Below, in pieces: positions 48,835-57,330 of a DNA stretch of 64,000 bases (position 1 is its first letter; the number at the start of each line of letters is the position of its first letter). The notes beneath the pieces were generated by a model. It saw nothing but the letters and a program-made list of their open reading frames with translations. It was not told where the DNA came from and ran no database searches. The position numbers and the translations under genes were made by a program. The stretch spans positions 2,294,001 through 2,358,000 of the forward strand of contig NC_020516.1 in the NCBI RefSeq assembly GCF_000349945.1, written 5' to 3'. This stretch comes from Azoarcus sp. KH32C. Lineage in GTDB: Bacteria; Pseudomonadota; Gammaproteobacteria; Burkholderiales; Rhodocyclaceae.

Positions 48835-49193
48835 GCGATCTGCATTCCGATTCCCTCGTCGAGTTGCGTGATGCCTTGCGGGCGTTCGCGGCCGATCGCG
48901 TGTGGGAACGCTTCCACACGCCGAAGAATCTCGCGATGGCGCTGGCGGGCGAGGCGGGCGAGGTGATCGAGCATTTCCAATGGCTGACGGCGGAAGAGTC
49001 GTCGGCCCTGCCGCCTGCGCAGCAGGAGGAAGTTTCGCTCGAACTGGCGGACGTGCTGCTGTATCTGGTGCGGCTCGCCGATGTGTTGGATGTCGATCTG
49101 GCCGAGGCTGCAAGGCGTAAGATCGCAATCAATGCGGAGCGCTATCCGGTCGAAAAGGCCGCCGGGCGCGCGGACAAGTACGACCGCCTGTGA
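48831..49193 (+). CDS. MazG-like nucleotide pyrophosphohydrolase (dCTPase type)
   Basis: The 120-residue all-alpha protein has the metal-binding pattern GEAGEVIEHF and ELADVLLYLVRLAD, as in the DCTPP1/MazG-like family that hydrolyses (d)NTPs to NMP and PPi. It probably clears non-canonical nucleotides. It is coupled to rlmJ by an ATGA overlap. Confidence 0.92.
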   Translation: MSDLHSDSLVELRDALRAFAADRVWERFHTPKNLAMALAGEAGEVIEHFQWLTAEESSALPPAQQEEVSLELADVLLYLVRLADVLDVDLAEAARRKIAINAERYPVEKAAGRADKYDRL

Positions 49194-49218
49194 ATGGCGG
49201 CGCTGCGGGAAACGGCCC

Positions 49219-49548
49219 ATGTCTTTCGGTGAATTGCTCTCGGTGATCGGCCTGTGCCTCGCGGGCTGGTTCTGGCTCGACTGCATCCGCATGCGGGAAA
49301 TCGGCGTGCAGGCTGCGCGTGCCGCCTGCCGGCGCGAAGGGGTGCAACTGCTCGACGACACGGTCGCGACGCGCTCTTTGCGGTTTGCGCGCGACGATGA
49401 AGGGCGTGCGTGCCTGCAGCGTGTCTATGAGTTCGAGTATTCGAATTCCGGCAACGACCGGCAGACGGGTTCGGTGATGCTGCGCGGCCGGGAGGTCGTG
49501 ATGCTGGACATCGGGCCGCGCGCTAGCAACGTCGTATCGCTGCACTGA
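49219..49548 (+). CDS. DUF3301 family membrane-anchored protein
   Basis: The 109-residue protein has one N-terminal hydrophobic helix (SVIGLCLAGWFWLDCIRM) and a soluble tail with RAACRREGVQLLDDTVA and YEFEYSNSGNDR, the DUF3301 pattern. The function is unknown. The start at 49219 follows the pyrophosphatase stop by 26 bp and is probably in the same operon. Confidence 0.85.
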   Translation: MSFGELLSVIGLCLAGWFWLDCIRMREIGVQAARAACRREGVQLLDDTVATRSLRFARDDEGRACLQRVYEFEYSNSGNDRQTGSVMLRGREVVMLDIGPRASNVVSLH

Positions 49549-49583
49549 GGCAGCGGAAGGGCGGAGCGTCGCGGTCGCCGGTT

Positions 49584-50225
49584 TCAGCGGACGCCGCGGC
49601 TATCGATGGCGTGCAGGAATTCGCTGCGCAGGTGCGGCCGGGTGTCGAATTCGCCGACGAAGGCCTGCGTCACGACCCGCTCGTCGCCGCGCCTGTCCTC
49701 GCCGAGGAGCAGGCACAACTGTTCCGCTTCGACGATGCAGGCCGCGCCGCGGGCGTGGCCGTGACGTACCAATGCGTCGGCGATGTCGCGCGTCATCCAT
49801 TCCTGGTAGGTGAAGCGGTGGCCGATGACATCGACGAGGCGGGCGATGCGGCCGAAGCCATGCAGGCGTCCGCCCGGCAGGTAGGCGACATGCGCGACGC
49901 CGCGGAACGGCACGAGATGGTGCGGGCAGACGCCGTGGACGGCGATGCCGCGGATGACGACCATGTCGGTGCGGTCGTCCTCGAAGCCGTCGCCCAGCGC
50001 TTCGGCCGGATCCATGTCGTAGCCGCCGAGCAGGCGCCGCTGCCAGAGTTCGCGCACGCGGGTCGCGGTACGTCCCATGTGCGGGCTGTCCGGCGATACG
50101 CCACAGGCGGCGAGGAGGTCGTTGACAGCGCGTTCGAAGGCGACCGGGTCGAATTCGCCGGTACGCGCAATGCCTAGTCCCGTGCGCAGGGCGTGCGGCG
50201 GGTGATGGTCGTGAAATTCGCTCAT
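49584..50225 (-). CDS. folE: GTP cyclohydrolase I
   Basis: The 213-residue enzyme opens GTP to dihydroneopterin triphosphate for folate. The zinc/catalytic motif GVCPHHLVPF and the later GRIARLVD, EAEQLCLLL segments are typical. It is the last gene of a three-gene run with fabI and the kinase-like orphan. Confidence 0.96.
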   Translation of the reverse strand: MSEFHDHHPPHALRTGLGIARTGEFDPVAFERAVNDLLAACGVSPDSPHMGRTATRVRELWQRRLLGGYDMDPAEALGDGFEDDRTDMVVIRGIAVHGVCPHHLVPFRGVAHVAYLPGGRLHGFGRIARLVDVIGHRFTYQEWMTRDIADALVRHGHARGAACIVEAEQLCLLLGEDRRGDERVVTQAFVGEFDTRPHLRSEFLHAIDSRGVR

Positions 50226-50262
50226 GGCGCGTTCCCCTTCGCAGGGTCGGTTGTGACGGTGA

Positions 50263-50859
50263 TCAGGCGATGAATACCGGATCGGAGAATACCAGCGTCC
50301 CGTCCTTGCGCATCATGAGGTTGTTGGCGTTGAGGATGTCCGGAAGGACTTCGTAGGCCTCGACGAAGTCGGACAGGGCCTTGATCGCGTCGAGAAGGTC
50401 GGGATCGATGGCCGGCGGGTGCTTGGTGAGATGGTACAGCGCGATGCGGCCCATGTCGGGGCCGAGTTGTATCCATTGCTGGCAGGCCGACCAGTAGAAA
50501 TCGATCAGCGCTGCGGCGAGCGCTGCCGCGGGACCGTTCTCACCGAGCGGATAGAGGCGCTCGACTTCGAGCAGGTAGAAGGGATAGCCGGATGCGGCCC
50601 GGCCGATCACGCCGTGATTGACGAAGACGCGCGGGAAATGCGGGCCTTGCGGGCGGTCGTCGGCAGTGTAGAGGAAGAGGTCTGCCGGGGAGCTGATCAC
50701 CTTGTAGACCCGCTCGGGGTCCGGGTGATCGAGCACGATGCTGTACTCGCCGCGACCGATCTCGGCCCTGCCCGCAAGTAGGGGATGAGGCGGAACCGGG
50801 TCCGGCAGGCGGACCGATTCGCGCCCCAGTTTGGCGCGGGCAGCGGCCAGATCGATCAC
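50263..50859 (-). CDS. Orphan protein with protein-kinase-like signatures
   Basis: I do not recognise this 198-residue protein with confidence. Two segments recall the kinase fold: GRGEYSIVLDHPDPERVYKVI (split as a Gly-rich loop and the VYK Lys near residue 50) and, at the C-terminus, DILNANNLMMRKDGTLVFSDP, which resembles a catalytic loop Asp-x4-Asn followed by a DP in place of DFG. The GTG at 50859 gives MIDLAAARAKLG; its ribosome site is weak. It lies 20 bp after fabI and 37 bp before folE and may be co-transcribed. Substrate and activity are unknown. Confidence 0.6.
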   Translation of the reverse strand: MIDLAAARAKLGRESVRLPDPVPPHPLLAGRAEIGRGEYSIVLDHPDPERVYKVISSPADLFLYTADDRPQGPHFPRVFVNHGVIGRAASGYPFYLLEVERLYPLGENGPAAALAAALIDFYWSACQQWIQLGPDMGRIALYHLTKHPPAIDPDLLDAIKALSDFVEAYEVLPDILNANNLMMRKDGTLVFSDPVFIA

Positions 50860-50879
50860 GATCGGAGCGTTCCCGAGGA

Positions 50880-51659
50880 TTACGCCATGATGTTGTAGCC
50901 GGCGTCCACGAAGTGGACACCGCCGGACACCAGACGGCCGGCATCCGAGACGAGGAAGGCGGTCAGCGCGCCGATGTCTTCCGGTGTCACGAGGGCGTGC
51001 ATCGGCGAGCGCTCGACAGCCGTCGCCATCAGGGCGTCGAAGCCGGCGATGCCGGATGCGGCGCGGGTCATCAGCGGGCCGGGCGAGACGGCGTTGACGC
51101 GGATGTTCTTGCCGCCGAGTTCGAACGCCATGTAGCGGGTCGCGGCTTCGAGCGCGGCTTTGCACAGGCCCATCACGCCGTAGTTGGGGATGACCTTTTC
51201 GCTGCCGAGGTAGGTCATCGTGACGAGTGCGCCGCCGCCGGCCTTCTCCATCAGCGGTTCGACCATCTTCGCGAGGCGCACGAAGGAGTGCGTCGAGACG
51301 TCCATCGCCAGCGCGAAGCCGTCGGCCGAGGTGTCGACGACGCGGCCGTGCAGGTCGTCGCGCTTGGCGAAGGCCATGCTGTGGACGGCGAAGTCCAGCT
51401 TGCCGTGGTTCTTTTCGATCTGGGAGTAGACGTCGGCAAGCGTTTCCGGGCGGGTGACGTCGAGCAGGTAGGCGTCCTTGATGCCGAGGCGGTTGATGAC
51501 CGGCTCGATGAACGCGCGGGTCTTGTCGTTCTGGTAGGTGACCACGAGGGTGGCGCCGGCTTCGGCACAGGCTTCGGCGACACCGGTGGAAATCGATTTT
51601 TCGTTGGCGATGCCGGTGATCAGGCCGACCTTGCCTTCGAGGTTGACGAGGGGCTTCAT
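50880..51659 (-). CDS. fabI: Enoyl-[ACP] reductase (NADH)
   Basis: The 259-residue short-chain dehydrogenase performs the last step of fatty-acid elongation. It has the FabI-type dinucleotide loop GIANEKSISTGVAE and the Tyr-x6-Lys pair in NYGVMGLCKAALE. The ATG at 51659 (MKPLVNLEGKVGLITG) is the normal start, although the frame is open upstream. The 171-bp gap to the divergent HAD gene contains no clear operator. FabI is the target of triclosan-type inhibitors. Confidence 0.97.
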   Translation of the reverse strand: MKPLVNLEGKVGLITGIANEKSISTGVAEACAEAGATLVVTYQNDKTRAFIEPVINRLGIKDAYLLDVTRPETLADVYSQIEKNHGKLDFAVHSMAFAKRDDLHGRVVDTSADGFALAMDVSTHSFVRLAKMVEPLMEKAGGGALVTMTYLGSEKVIPNYGVMGLCKAALEAATRYMAFELGGKNIRVNAVSPGPLMTRAASGIAGFDALMATAVERSPMHALVTPEDIGALTAFLVSDAGRLVSGGVHFVDAGYNIMA

Positions 51660-51830
51660 TGCAACTCCGTGAGCGGTTTGTGTTCCGGGAGGCCGTGTCA
51701 GTCGCCGCGGTCCCGGGTGGTATAGGGAGGGAGGCGGGATGCTGGCACGGCGACTGCTTGCAGTAATTTGCGCAATGCAGCATTCTAGCATCACGGGCGG
51801 TGAAGCGCCTTTACTGCCGACGAGCGAGCG

Positions 51831-52334
51831 ATGACCGGTACGACCTATATATTCATGGATTTTGATGGCGTCACCCACCCTTGGGGTGAGGTGGAGGACT
51901 TCCGCTGTTTGCCGCTAATCGAGGCGGTGCTGCGGGAGTACGAGGAAACGCGCATCGTGATCGCGTCGGATTGGCGGATGCTGTTCTCCCTGTCCAAGCT
52001 CGTCAGCCGTTTCGCCGAAGACATCCGTCCGCGCGTCGCCGGGGTGACGCCGCACGTCATTCCGAAGCGCGGAGCCGAGCTGCATGGCCTGCGCGAACGC
52101 GAGGCGATGCTGTGGCTGGGCCAGCACGTGCCGAACGTGGCGGACGCGGCCTGGTGCGCCTTGGACGACGCGCCTGGTAACTGGCTGTCGCGCTCACGTC
52201 TCGTGCTGACCGATTTCAAGCACGGCTTCACGGATGAAGATGCCGGGGCGCTGCGCCGCCTGCTCGACAGCTTCCGGTCGGGCAATCCGGTTCCGGCGAC
52301 GTCCCGCGAGCCGTCTTTTCTGGGGCGCGCCTGA
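51831..52334 (+). CDS. HAD-domain protein (Swiss-Army-knife RNA-repair type)
   Basis: The 167-residue protein has the HAD nucleophile motif FMDFDGVTHP (DxD at residues 10-12) and the later SDW and DDAPGN segments. This matches the HAD_SAK group found alone or fused in RNA-repair proteins. No RNA ligase or nuclease is adjacent, so the role is unclear. It is convergent with srkA. Confidence 0.8.
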   Translation: MTGTTYIFMDFDGVTHPWGEVEDFRCLPLIEAVLREYEETRIVIASDWRMLFSLSKLVSRFAEDIRPRVAGVTPHVIPKRGAELHGLREREAMLWLGQHVPNVADAAWCALDDAPGNWLSRSRLVLTDFKHGFTDEDAGALRRLLDSFRSGNPVPATSREPSFLGRA

Positions 52335-52350
52335 CGGTGCCGGGTCGCGC

Positions 52351-53364
52351 TCAGATCGACCAGAGCGGCGGTTCGTCCATCAGCGCGATCTGCTCGCGCA
52401 TTTCCAGGATGCGGTCCTGCCAGTAGCGCTGGGTGTTGAACCACGGGAACGCGGCCGGGAAGGCCGGGTCTTCCCAGCGGCGGGCGATCCAACCCGAGTA
52501 GTGGATCAGGCGCAGTGTGCGCAGGGCTTCGACGAGGTGCAGTTCGCGCGGGGCGAACTCGTGGAAGTCCTCGTAGCCCGCGAGAACGTCCCCGAGCTGC
52601 CGGCTCATCTCTTCGCGCGTACCCGACAGCAGCATCCACAGATCCTGCACCGCCGGCCCCATCCGGCTGTCGTCGAAGTCGACGAATTGCGGACCCGGTG
52701 CCGGACCTGCTTCGCTCCACAGGACGTTGCCGCCGTGGCAGTCGCCATGCAGGCGCAGCGTCGCGTAGGAGCCCGCCCGGTCGAAACAGCGGTGCACGCC
52801 GTCGAGCGCCTGGTCGACGGTGCTATGCCAGGCCGCAAGCAGATCGTCGGGGATGAAGTGGTTGGCGAGCAGCCAGTCGCGCGGTTCTTCGCCGAAGCTG
52901 ACGATGTCGAGCGCCGGGCGGTACCGGTAGGCCTCAAGCGCGCCGACCGCGTGGATGCGACCGATGAAGCGGCCCATCCATTCGAGCGTCGCCGGATCGG
53001 AGAGCTCGGGGGCGCGTCCGCCGACGCGCGGAAAGACTGCGAAACGCAGGTCCTGATGACGCAGCAGCGTGTGGCCGCCAACCGAAATCGGCGGGACAAC
53101 GGGAATTTCCCGGGCGGCGAGCTCGGTGACGAAGGCGTGTTCCTCAGCGATCGCTTCATCGCTCCAGCGCGCCGGGCGATAGAACTTCACGACCAGCATC
53201 GGCCCGTCTTCCATGCCGACCTGGTAGACGCGGTTCTCGTAGCTGTTGAGCGCCAGCAGGCGCCCGTCCGGGGCGAGGCCGCAGGACTCGAGGGCGTCGA
53301 GGATGAGGTCTGGCGTGAGCGTTTCGAAGGGCAGAGGGGACATCGGAGTGGTCGGGAAGGGCAT
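52351..53364 (-). CDS. srkA: Stress-response Ser/Thr kinase SrkA (YihE/RdoA family)
   Basis: The 337-residue protein (family about 328) is an APH-type kinase. It has the N-lobe NSYENRVYQVGMEDG, the catalytic HGDCHGGNVLW, and the metal-binding VDFDDSRMGPAVQDLWML. SrkA is a cytosolic kinase that protects against stress-induced death. Two starts are possible: ATG 53364 (used) or ATG 53343; neither has a good ribosome site. Confidence 0.93.
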   Translation of the reverse strand: MPFPTTPMSPLPFETLTPDLILDALESCGLAPDGRLLALNSYENRVYQVGMEDGPMLVVKFYRPARWSDEAIAEEHAFVTELAAREIPVVPPISVGGHTLLRHQDLRFAVFPRVGGRAPELSDPATLEWMGRFIGRIHAVGALEAYRYRPALDIVSFGEEPRDWLLANHFIPDDLLAAWHSTVDQALDGVHRCFDRAGSYATLRLHGDCHGGNVLWSEAGPAPGPQFVDFDDSRMGPAVQDLWMLLSGTREEMSRQLGDVLAGYEDFHEFAPRELHLVEALRTLRLIHYSGWIARRWEDPAFPAAFPWFNTQRYWQDRILEMREQIALMDEPPLWSI

Positions 53365-53458
53365 GGTGCCATTGTCGCAGGATTTGGATACGACCGAGGG
53401 ATTTGCCCGCGCGGCGCCCGGAGGCGAGAATAGATCCTTTTTTCCGCGGAAGCCGAGC

Positions 53459-54247
53459 ATGACCGACGACGCACGTACATCGCCCTCGAATTCCATTCCC
53501 GTCGATACGCTGGCCCCGGTGGTCGGTGTCGATGGCCAGAAGCTGGCCGCGCGCATGGCGCAGGATGCGTTTGCCCAGGTGTTCCGCTTGAGTTTCTCTG
53601 ACGACGAAGGCGAGCGGGTTCGCGGGCTGGAGGCGTTGCGGGAGGCCTTGCGAAAATGGAGCGACGCGGCGGGCGAGGACGATGCCCGCGCCCTGCGCCT
53701 CGCGATGGTCGTCGCCGGGCTTGACCAATGGGGGCTGGCGTATAGCCAGGCCTTCGATCTGGTGGCGATCCCGGCCCTGTCCGAGTTGATCGGCGCCTTG
53801 CGCACCGCGCTCGATGCGTCGCAGGAGGCGCGCTTCCTGCAGCAATTTGCGGCGATCGATGCGCTCGAAGGCAACGCCATCGATTTCAAGATCGATCTGC
53901 GGCGCGGCATCCACCTCGCGCTGTGGCACGCGATGATCGCGAGCGAAGAGCGCGAGCAGGCGACGGCGATCCTGACGCGACTCGGGGGCATGATGTTCGC
54001 GCTGATCCAGGTGATGCCCGAGCTGGGCTGGCGCCTGGTGGCCGATGCGCTCGCCAACATCCAGATCCAGTGTCTGGCCGAAGGGCTTGCCGCCGAGGGG
54101 CTGGCGCGCGAGATGAATGAGGCGCTTTTTGCCGCACTCGCCACGGAGCTGCGCGTCGATTGCCGCGACCGGGTGATGGCGCACGCGACGCAGGCGGTGC
54201 TCGCATGGCAGCGGGCGCGCCGGCCGGCGTCGGGACAGATTCATTAA
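53459..54247 (+). CDS. Uncharacterised helical protein
   Basis: The 262-residue product has no signal peptide, is rich in Ala, Leu and Glu, and looks almost wholly alpha-helical. I see no catalytic motif. The start at 53459 is the first Met of a plausible N-terminus. It lies 9 bp before the YaeQ gene and is probably co-transcribed with it. The function is unknown. Confidence 0.7.
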   Translation: MTDDARTSPSNSIPVDTLAPVVGVDGQKLAARMAQDAFAQVFRLSFSDDEGERVRGLEALREALRKWSDAAGEDDARALRLAMVVAGLDQWGLAYSQAFDLVAIPALSELIGALRTALDASQEARFLQQFAAIDALEGNAIDFKIDLRRGIHLALWHAMIASEEREQATAILTRLGGMMFALIQVMPELGWRLVADALANIQIQCLAEGLAAEGLAREMNEALFAALATELRVDCRDRVMAHATQAVLAWQRARRPASGQIH

Positions 54248-54256
54248 GGATATTTC

Positions 54257-54805
54257 ATGGCGTTGAAGGCGACCATCTACAAGGCGGATCTCTCTGTCGC
54301 CGACATGGACCGGGGTTATTACGGCGATCACAACCTGACGATCGCGCGCCACCCGTCCGAAACGGACGAGCGGATGATGGTGCGCCTGCTCGCGTTCGGG
54401 CTCCACGCCGATCCGGCGCTGACCTTCGGCAAGGGTCTGTGCGTGGACGACGAGCCCGACCTGTGGCAGAAGGACCTGACGGGGGCGATCCAGCGCTGGA
54501 TCGACGTCGGCCAGCCGGACGAGAAGTGGATCCGGAAGGCCTGCGGGCGAGCCGACGAGGTGGTCGTGATCAGCTACGGGCGGGCGTCCGATGTATGGTG
54601 GAACGGGGTGCGGGACAAGGTTGCGCGGCTCGGGAATCTGACCGTGTGGAATCTCGACAGTGACATCGCGCCTGCGCTGGCCGCACTGACGAAGCGGACG
54701 ATGCGGCTGCAATGCACGGTGCAGGACGGGCAGGTCTGGATGACCGACGGGGCCGAGACGGTGGTCGTCGAGCCGAAGCGGCTGATGGGGCCGCAGGCGG
54801 CCTGA
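54257..54805 (+). CDS. YaeQ family protein
   Basis: The 182-residue protein begins MALKATIYKADLSVADMDRGYY and contains TIARHPSETDERMMVRLLAF, both typical of YaeQ. The fold is related to PD-(D/E)XK nucleases but the biochemical role is not settled. It follows the unknown helical gene by 9 bp. Confidence 0.94.
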   Translation: MALKATIYKADLSVADMDRGYYGDHNLTIARHPSETDERMMVRLLAFGLHADPALTFGKGLCVDDEPDLWQKDLTGAIQRWIDVGQPDEKWIRKACGRADEVVVISYGRASDVWWNGVRDKVARLGNLTVWNLDSDIAPALAALTKRTMRLQCTVQDGQVWMTDGAETVVVEPKRLMGPQAA

Positions 54806-54820
54806 GCGGCTCCGCGTTCG

Positions 54821-54842
54821 CGTCACGCTGGTCGGCGTGACG
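54821..54842 (+). terminator. Weak hairpin after YaeQ
   Basis: CGTCACGC / GCGTGACG forms an 8-bp stem with a 6-nt loop just past the YaeQ stop. No T-run follows, so terminator activity is doubtful. Confidence 0.3.
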
Positions 54843-54938
54843 ATATTCCGCATCGCTGCATCGTGGCGTTGGCGTTTTTCGCACGGGCGCTTTAGAGTTG
54901 CGTCATGTCGGGTTCCGACTGCGATGGTGGAGATAGCC

Positions 54939-55892
54939 ATGAGGCGAGAGCTGGCGGCGTGTATCCTCATTGGATGGGCCGGAGGGGTGGGTGCTGCCGA
55001 TTCGGTGGCGCCGCAGACGCCGGCGGAATCCGACGATCGTGACAGCGTGCTCGTAGGGGGGCGTGAAGCCCTGCGTGGTCTCACGGAGCGGGTCGCGACC
55101 GAGGTCGACAGCTGGTTCGGCGACAAGCCTTTCCGCGAAGGGGGGCGGGTGTCCGGCAGCATCGGCTTCAAGGCCTTGTTTCGCCAGGGCGATTCGCCCG
55201 ACACGAGCGTTCGCTTCCAGGCCCAGGTCAATCTGCCGAATCTGAACGACAAGGGCTATCTGTTCTTCGGGCGGGACAACGAGCGCGAGCTGGTGACCGA
55301 CCAGCCCGACACTTTTTCGCGTCGGGAACTGCTCCTCAACGAGCGGCCGCGAACCGAGCAGACGGCTTTCGGCGGTGTCGGCTACCGCTTTCTCGACTTG
55401 TTCGACTTGCGCGCGGGCGTGCGTAAGGCTTACAAACCGTATGTGCAGGCACGCTATCGCAAGGTCTTCGGGCTGACGGCACACGATGCGCTGGATTTCC
55501 GCGAGACGCTCTTCTGGAACACGGATGACGGCGTCGGTTCGACGACGGCCCTGAATTTCACCCACGCCTATACGCCGACCCTTGCGCTGCGCTGGCAGAA
55601 TGCCGGTACGATATCCCAGGATTCCGATGGCACGGAGTGGTTCTCGAGTCTTGGCCTGTTCAAGAACCTGTCGGAGATGCGGACGGTATCGTTCGAGGGG
55701 CTCGTCAGAGGCGAGACGGCCGGCCCGAACGATATCAAGGAGTATGGCGTGAGGCTGACCTGGGAGCAGCCCGTCTTCCGGGACTGGACCTTCGTTCAGG
55801 TCAGCCTGGGGCACTTCTGGCCGAGGGGCGAGGCGGATTCCGGTCGCAGTCGCCAATGGTCCATGGGACTCGGCGTCGAACTGCGGTTCTGA
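54939..55892 (+). CDS. Putative outer-membrane beta-barrel protein
   Basis: The 317-residue precursor has a signal peptide (MRRELAACILIGWAGGVGA/ADS). The body is rich in alternating hydrophobic strands with aromatic girdles, and it ends GLGVELRF, with a terminal Phe as in barrel proteins recognised by BamA. The start at 54939 is supported by GGAGATAGCC upstream. I cannot assign a family; a porin-like or assembly role is possible. Confidence 0.7.
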   Translation: MRRELAACILIGWAGGVGAADSVAPQTPAESDDRDSVLVGGREALRGLTERVATEVDSWFGDKPFREGGRVSGSIGFKALFRQGDSPDTSVRFQAQVNLPNLNDKGYLFFGRDNERELVTDQPDTFSRRELLLNERPRTEQTAFGGVGYRFLDLFDLRAGVRKAYKPYVQARYRKVFGLTAHDALDFRETLFWNTDDGVGSTTALNFTHAYTPTLALRWQNAGTISQDSDGTEWFSSLGLFKNLSEMRTVSFEGLVRGETAGPNDIKEYGVRLTWEQPVFRDWTFVQVSLGHFWPRGEADSGRSRQWSMGLGVELRF

Positions 55893-56001
55893 CTTTCCGC
55901 CATCGACCCCCGCCGAGGCCCTGCAGCGCGTCGGCGTATTTGCCGCAGCATCGCTATTTGTCTTGTCTGCCCGTCCTGTCGGCGGCAGGGGGAGCCGTTT
56001 T

Positions 56002-57321
56002 GTGAGTTTCAAGGATCAACTGCTGATCATTGCGTTGCTGATTGCACTGAGTGCCTTTTTTTCGATCGCGGAAATTTCGCTCGCGGCCGCGCGCAAGATC
56101 AAGCTGCGCATGATGGCGCAGGATGGCAACGCGGCGGCGGGGCGGGTGCTGAAGCTGCAGGAGAACCCAGGACATTTCTTCACCGTGGTGCAGGTCGGGC
56201 TGAACGCGATTGCGATTCTTGGCGGGATCGTCGGCGAGTCCACGTTTTCGCCGGCGCTGGAGCAGGCGATCGGCCTCGTCTACCGCGGCGAGATGCTGGA
56301 GACGATCAGTTTCGTGCTGTCGTTCGCCGTGGTCACGTCGCTCTTCGTGCTTTTCGCGGATCTCATCCCGAAGCGGCTGGGCATGATCGCGCCGGAGCGG
56401 ATCGCGGTCGCAGTGGTCAAGCCGATCCAGTTCTGCCTGGTGGTCTTGGCGCCGGTCGTGTGGGTCTTCGACGGGCTTGCGAGCTGGCTGTTCCGGTTGT
56501 TCAAGCTGCCGGACCGCCGGCCCGAGGACATCACCTCCGACGAGATCGTCGCGATGGCCGATGCGGGGGCGCAGACCGGCGCCGTGCTCAAGCAGGAGCG
56601 GCAGCTGATCGCGAACGTGTTCGAGCTGGATGTGCGTACCGTCGCGTCGGCGATGACTTCGCGCGAGAGCATCGTCTATTTCACGCTCGACGAGCCCGAG
56701 GAGAGCATCCGCGCGAAGCTCGCCGATCAGCCGCACGGCCGCTTTCCGGTGTGCGACGGGCCGATCGATTCAGTCGTCGGATATGTCGACCTGAAGGACA
56801 TCTTCGCCCGCATCCTGTCGGGCCGGAAGCTGGCGCTCGGCTCGGATCCGGTCGTGCGCACCGTGCTGGTGATCCCGGAGTCGCTGACGCTGTTCGAGGC
56901 GCTGGAGCGCTTCCGTAGTGCGGGCGAGGATTTTGCGCTGATCGTCAATGAATACGCGCTGATCGTCGGCATGCTGACCTTGCAGGACGTGATGAGCACG
57001 ATGATGGGCGAGCTTGCGGGCAATCCGGAAGAGCTTATCGTCAGGCGCGACGAGGATTCGTGGCTGATCGACGGCGTGACGCCGGTGGCGGATGTGCTGA
57101 ATGCGCTGGGCATCGATGAATTCCCGGAGAGCGAAAACTACGAGACGATCGCCGGATTCATGATGTACACGCTGCGCAAGGTGCCCAAGCGCACCGATAC
57201 CGTGACGCTTGGCGAGTTCAAGTTCGAGGTCGTGGACATCGATCATTACCGGATCGACCAGCTGCTCGTGACGCGCGCGAAGCCGGGTGGCGACGCGTCC
57301 GGCGGTGCACCGGCCGGTTGA
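56002..57321 (+). CDS. CNNM/CBS-domain membrane protein (HlyC/CorC family)
   Basis: The 439-residue protein has an N-terminal CNNM transmembrane domain (about four helices within 1-170), then a CBS pair (about 205-330; VASAMTSRESIVYF) and a C-terminal CorC_HlyC domain. Relatives are linked to magnesium or cobalt efflux. The GTG at 56002 is chosen because GGGGGAG lies upstream at good spacing. It is convergent with the aldehyde dehydrogenase. Confidence 0.93.
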   Translation: MSFKDQLLIIALLIALSAFFSIAEISLAAARKIKLRMMAQDGNAAAGRVLKLQENPGHFFTVVQVGLNAIAILGGIVGESTFSPALEQAIGLVYRGEMLETISFVLSFAVVTSLFVLFADLIPKRLGMIAPERIAVAVVKPIQFCLVVLAPVVWVFDGLASWLFRLFKLPDRRPEDITSDEIVAMADAGAQTGAVLKQERQLIANVFELDVRTVASAMTSRESIVYFTLDEPEESIRAKLADQPHGRFPVCDGPIDSVVGYVDLKDIFARILSGRKLALGSDPVVRTVLVIPESLTLFEALERFRSAGEDFALIVNEYALIVGMLTLQDVMSTMMGELAGNPEELIVRRDEDSWLIDGVTPVADVLNALGIDEFPESENYETIAGFMMYTLRKVPKRTDTVTLGEFKFEVVDIDHYRIDQLLVTRAKPGGDASGGAPAG

Positions 57322-57330
57322 AGGCGCAGT

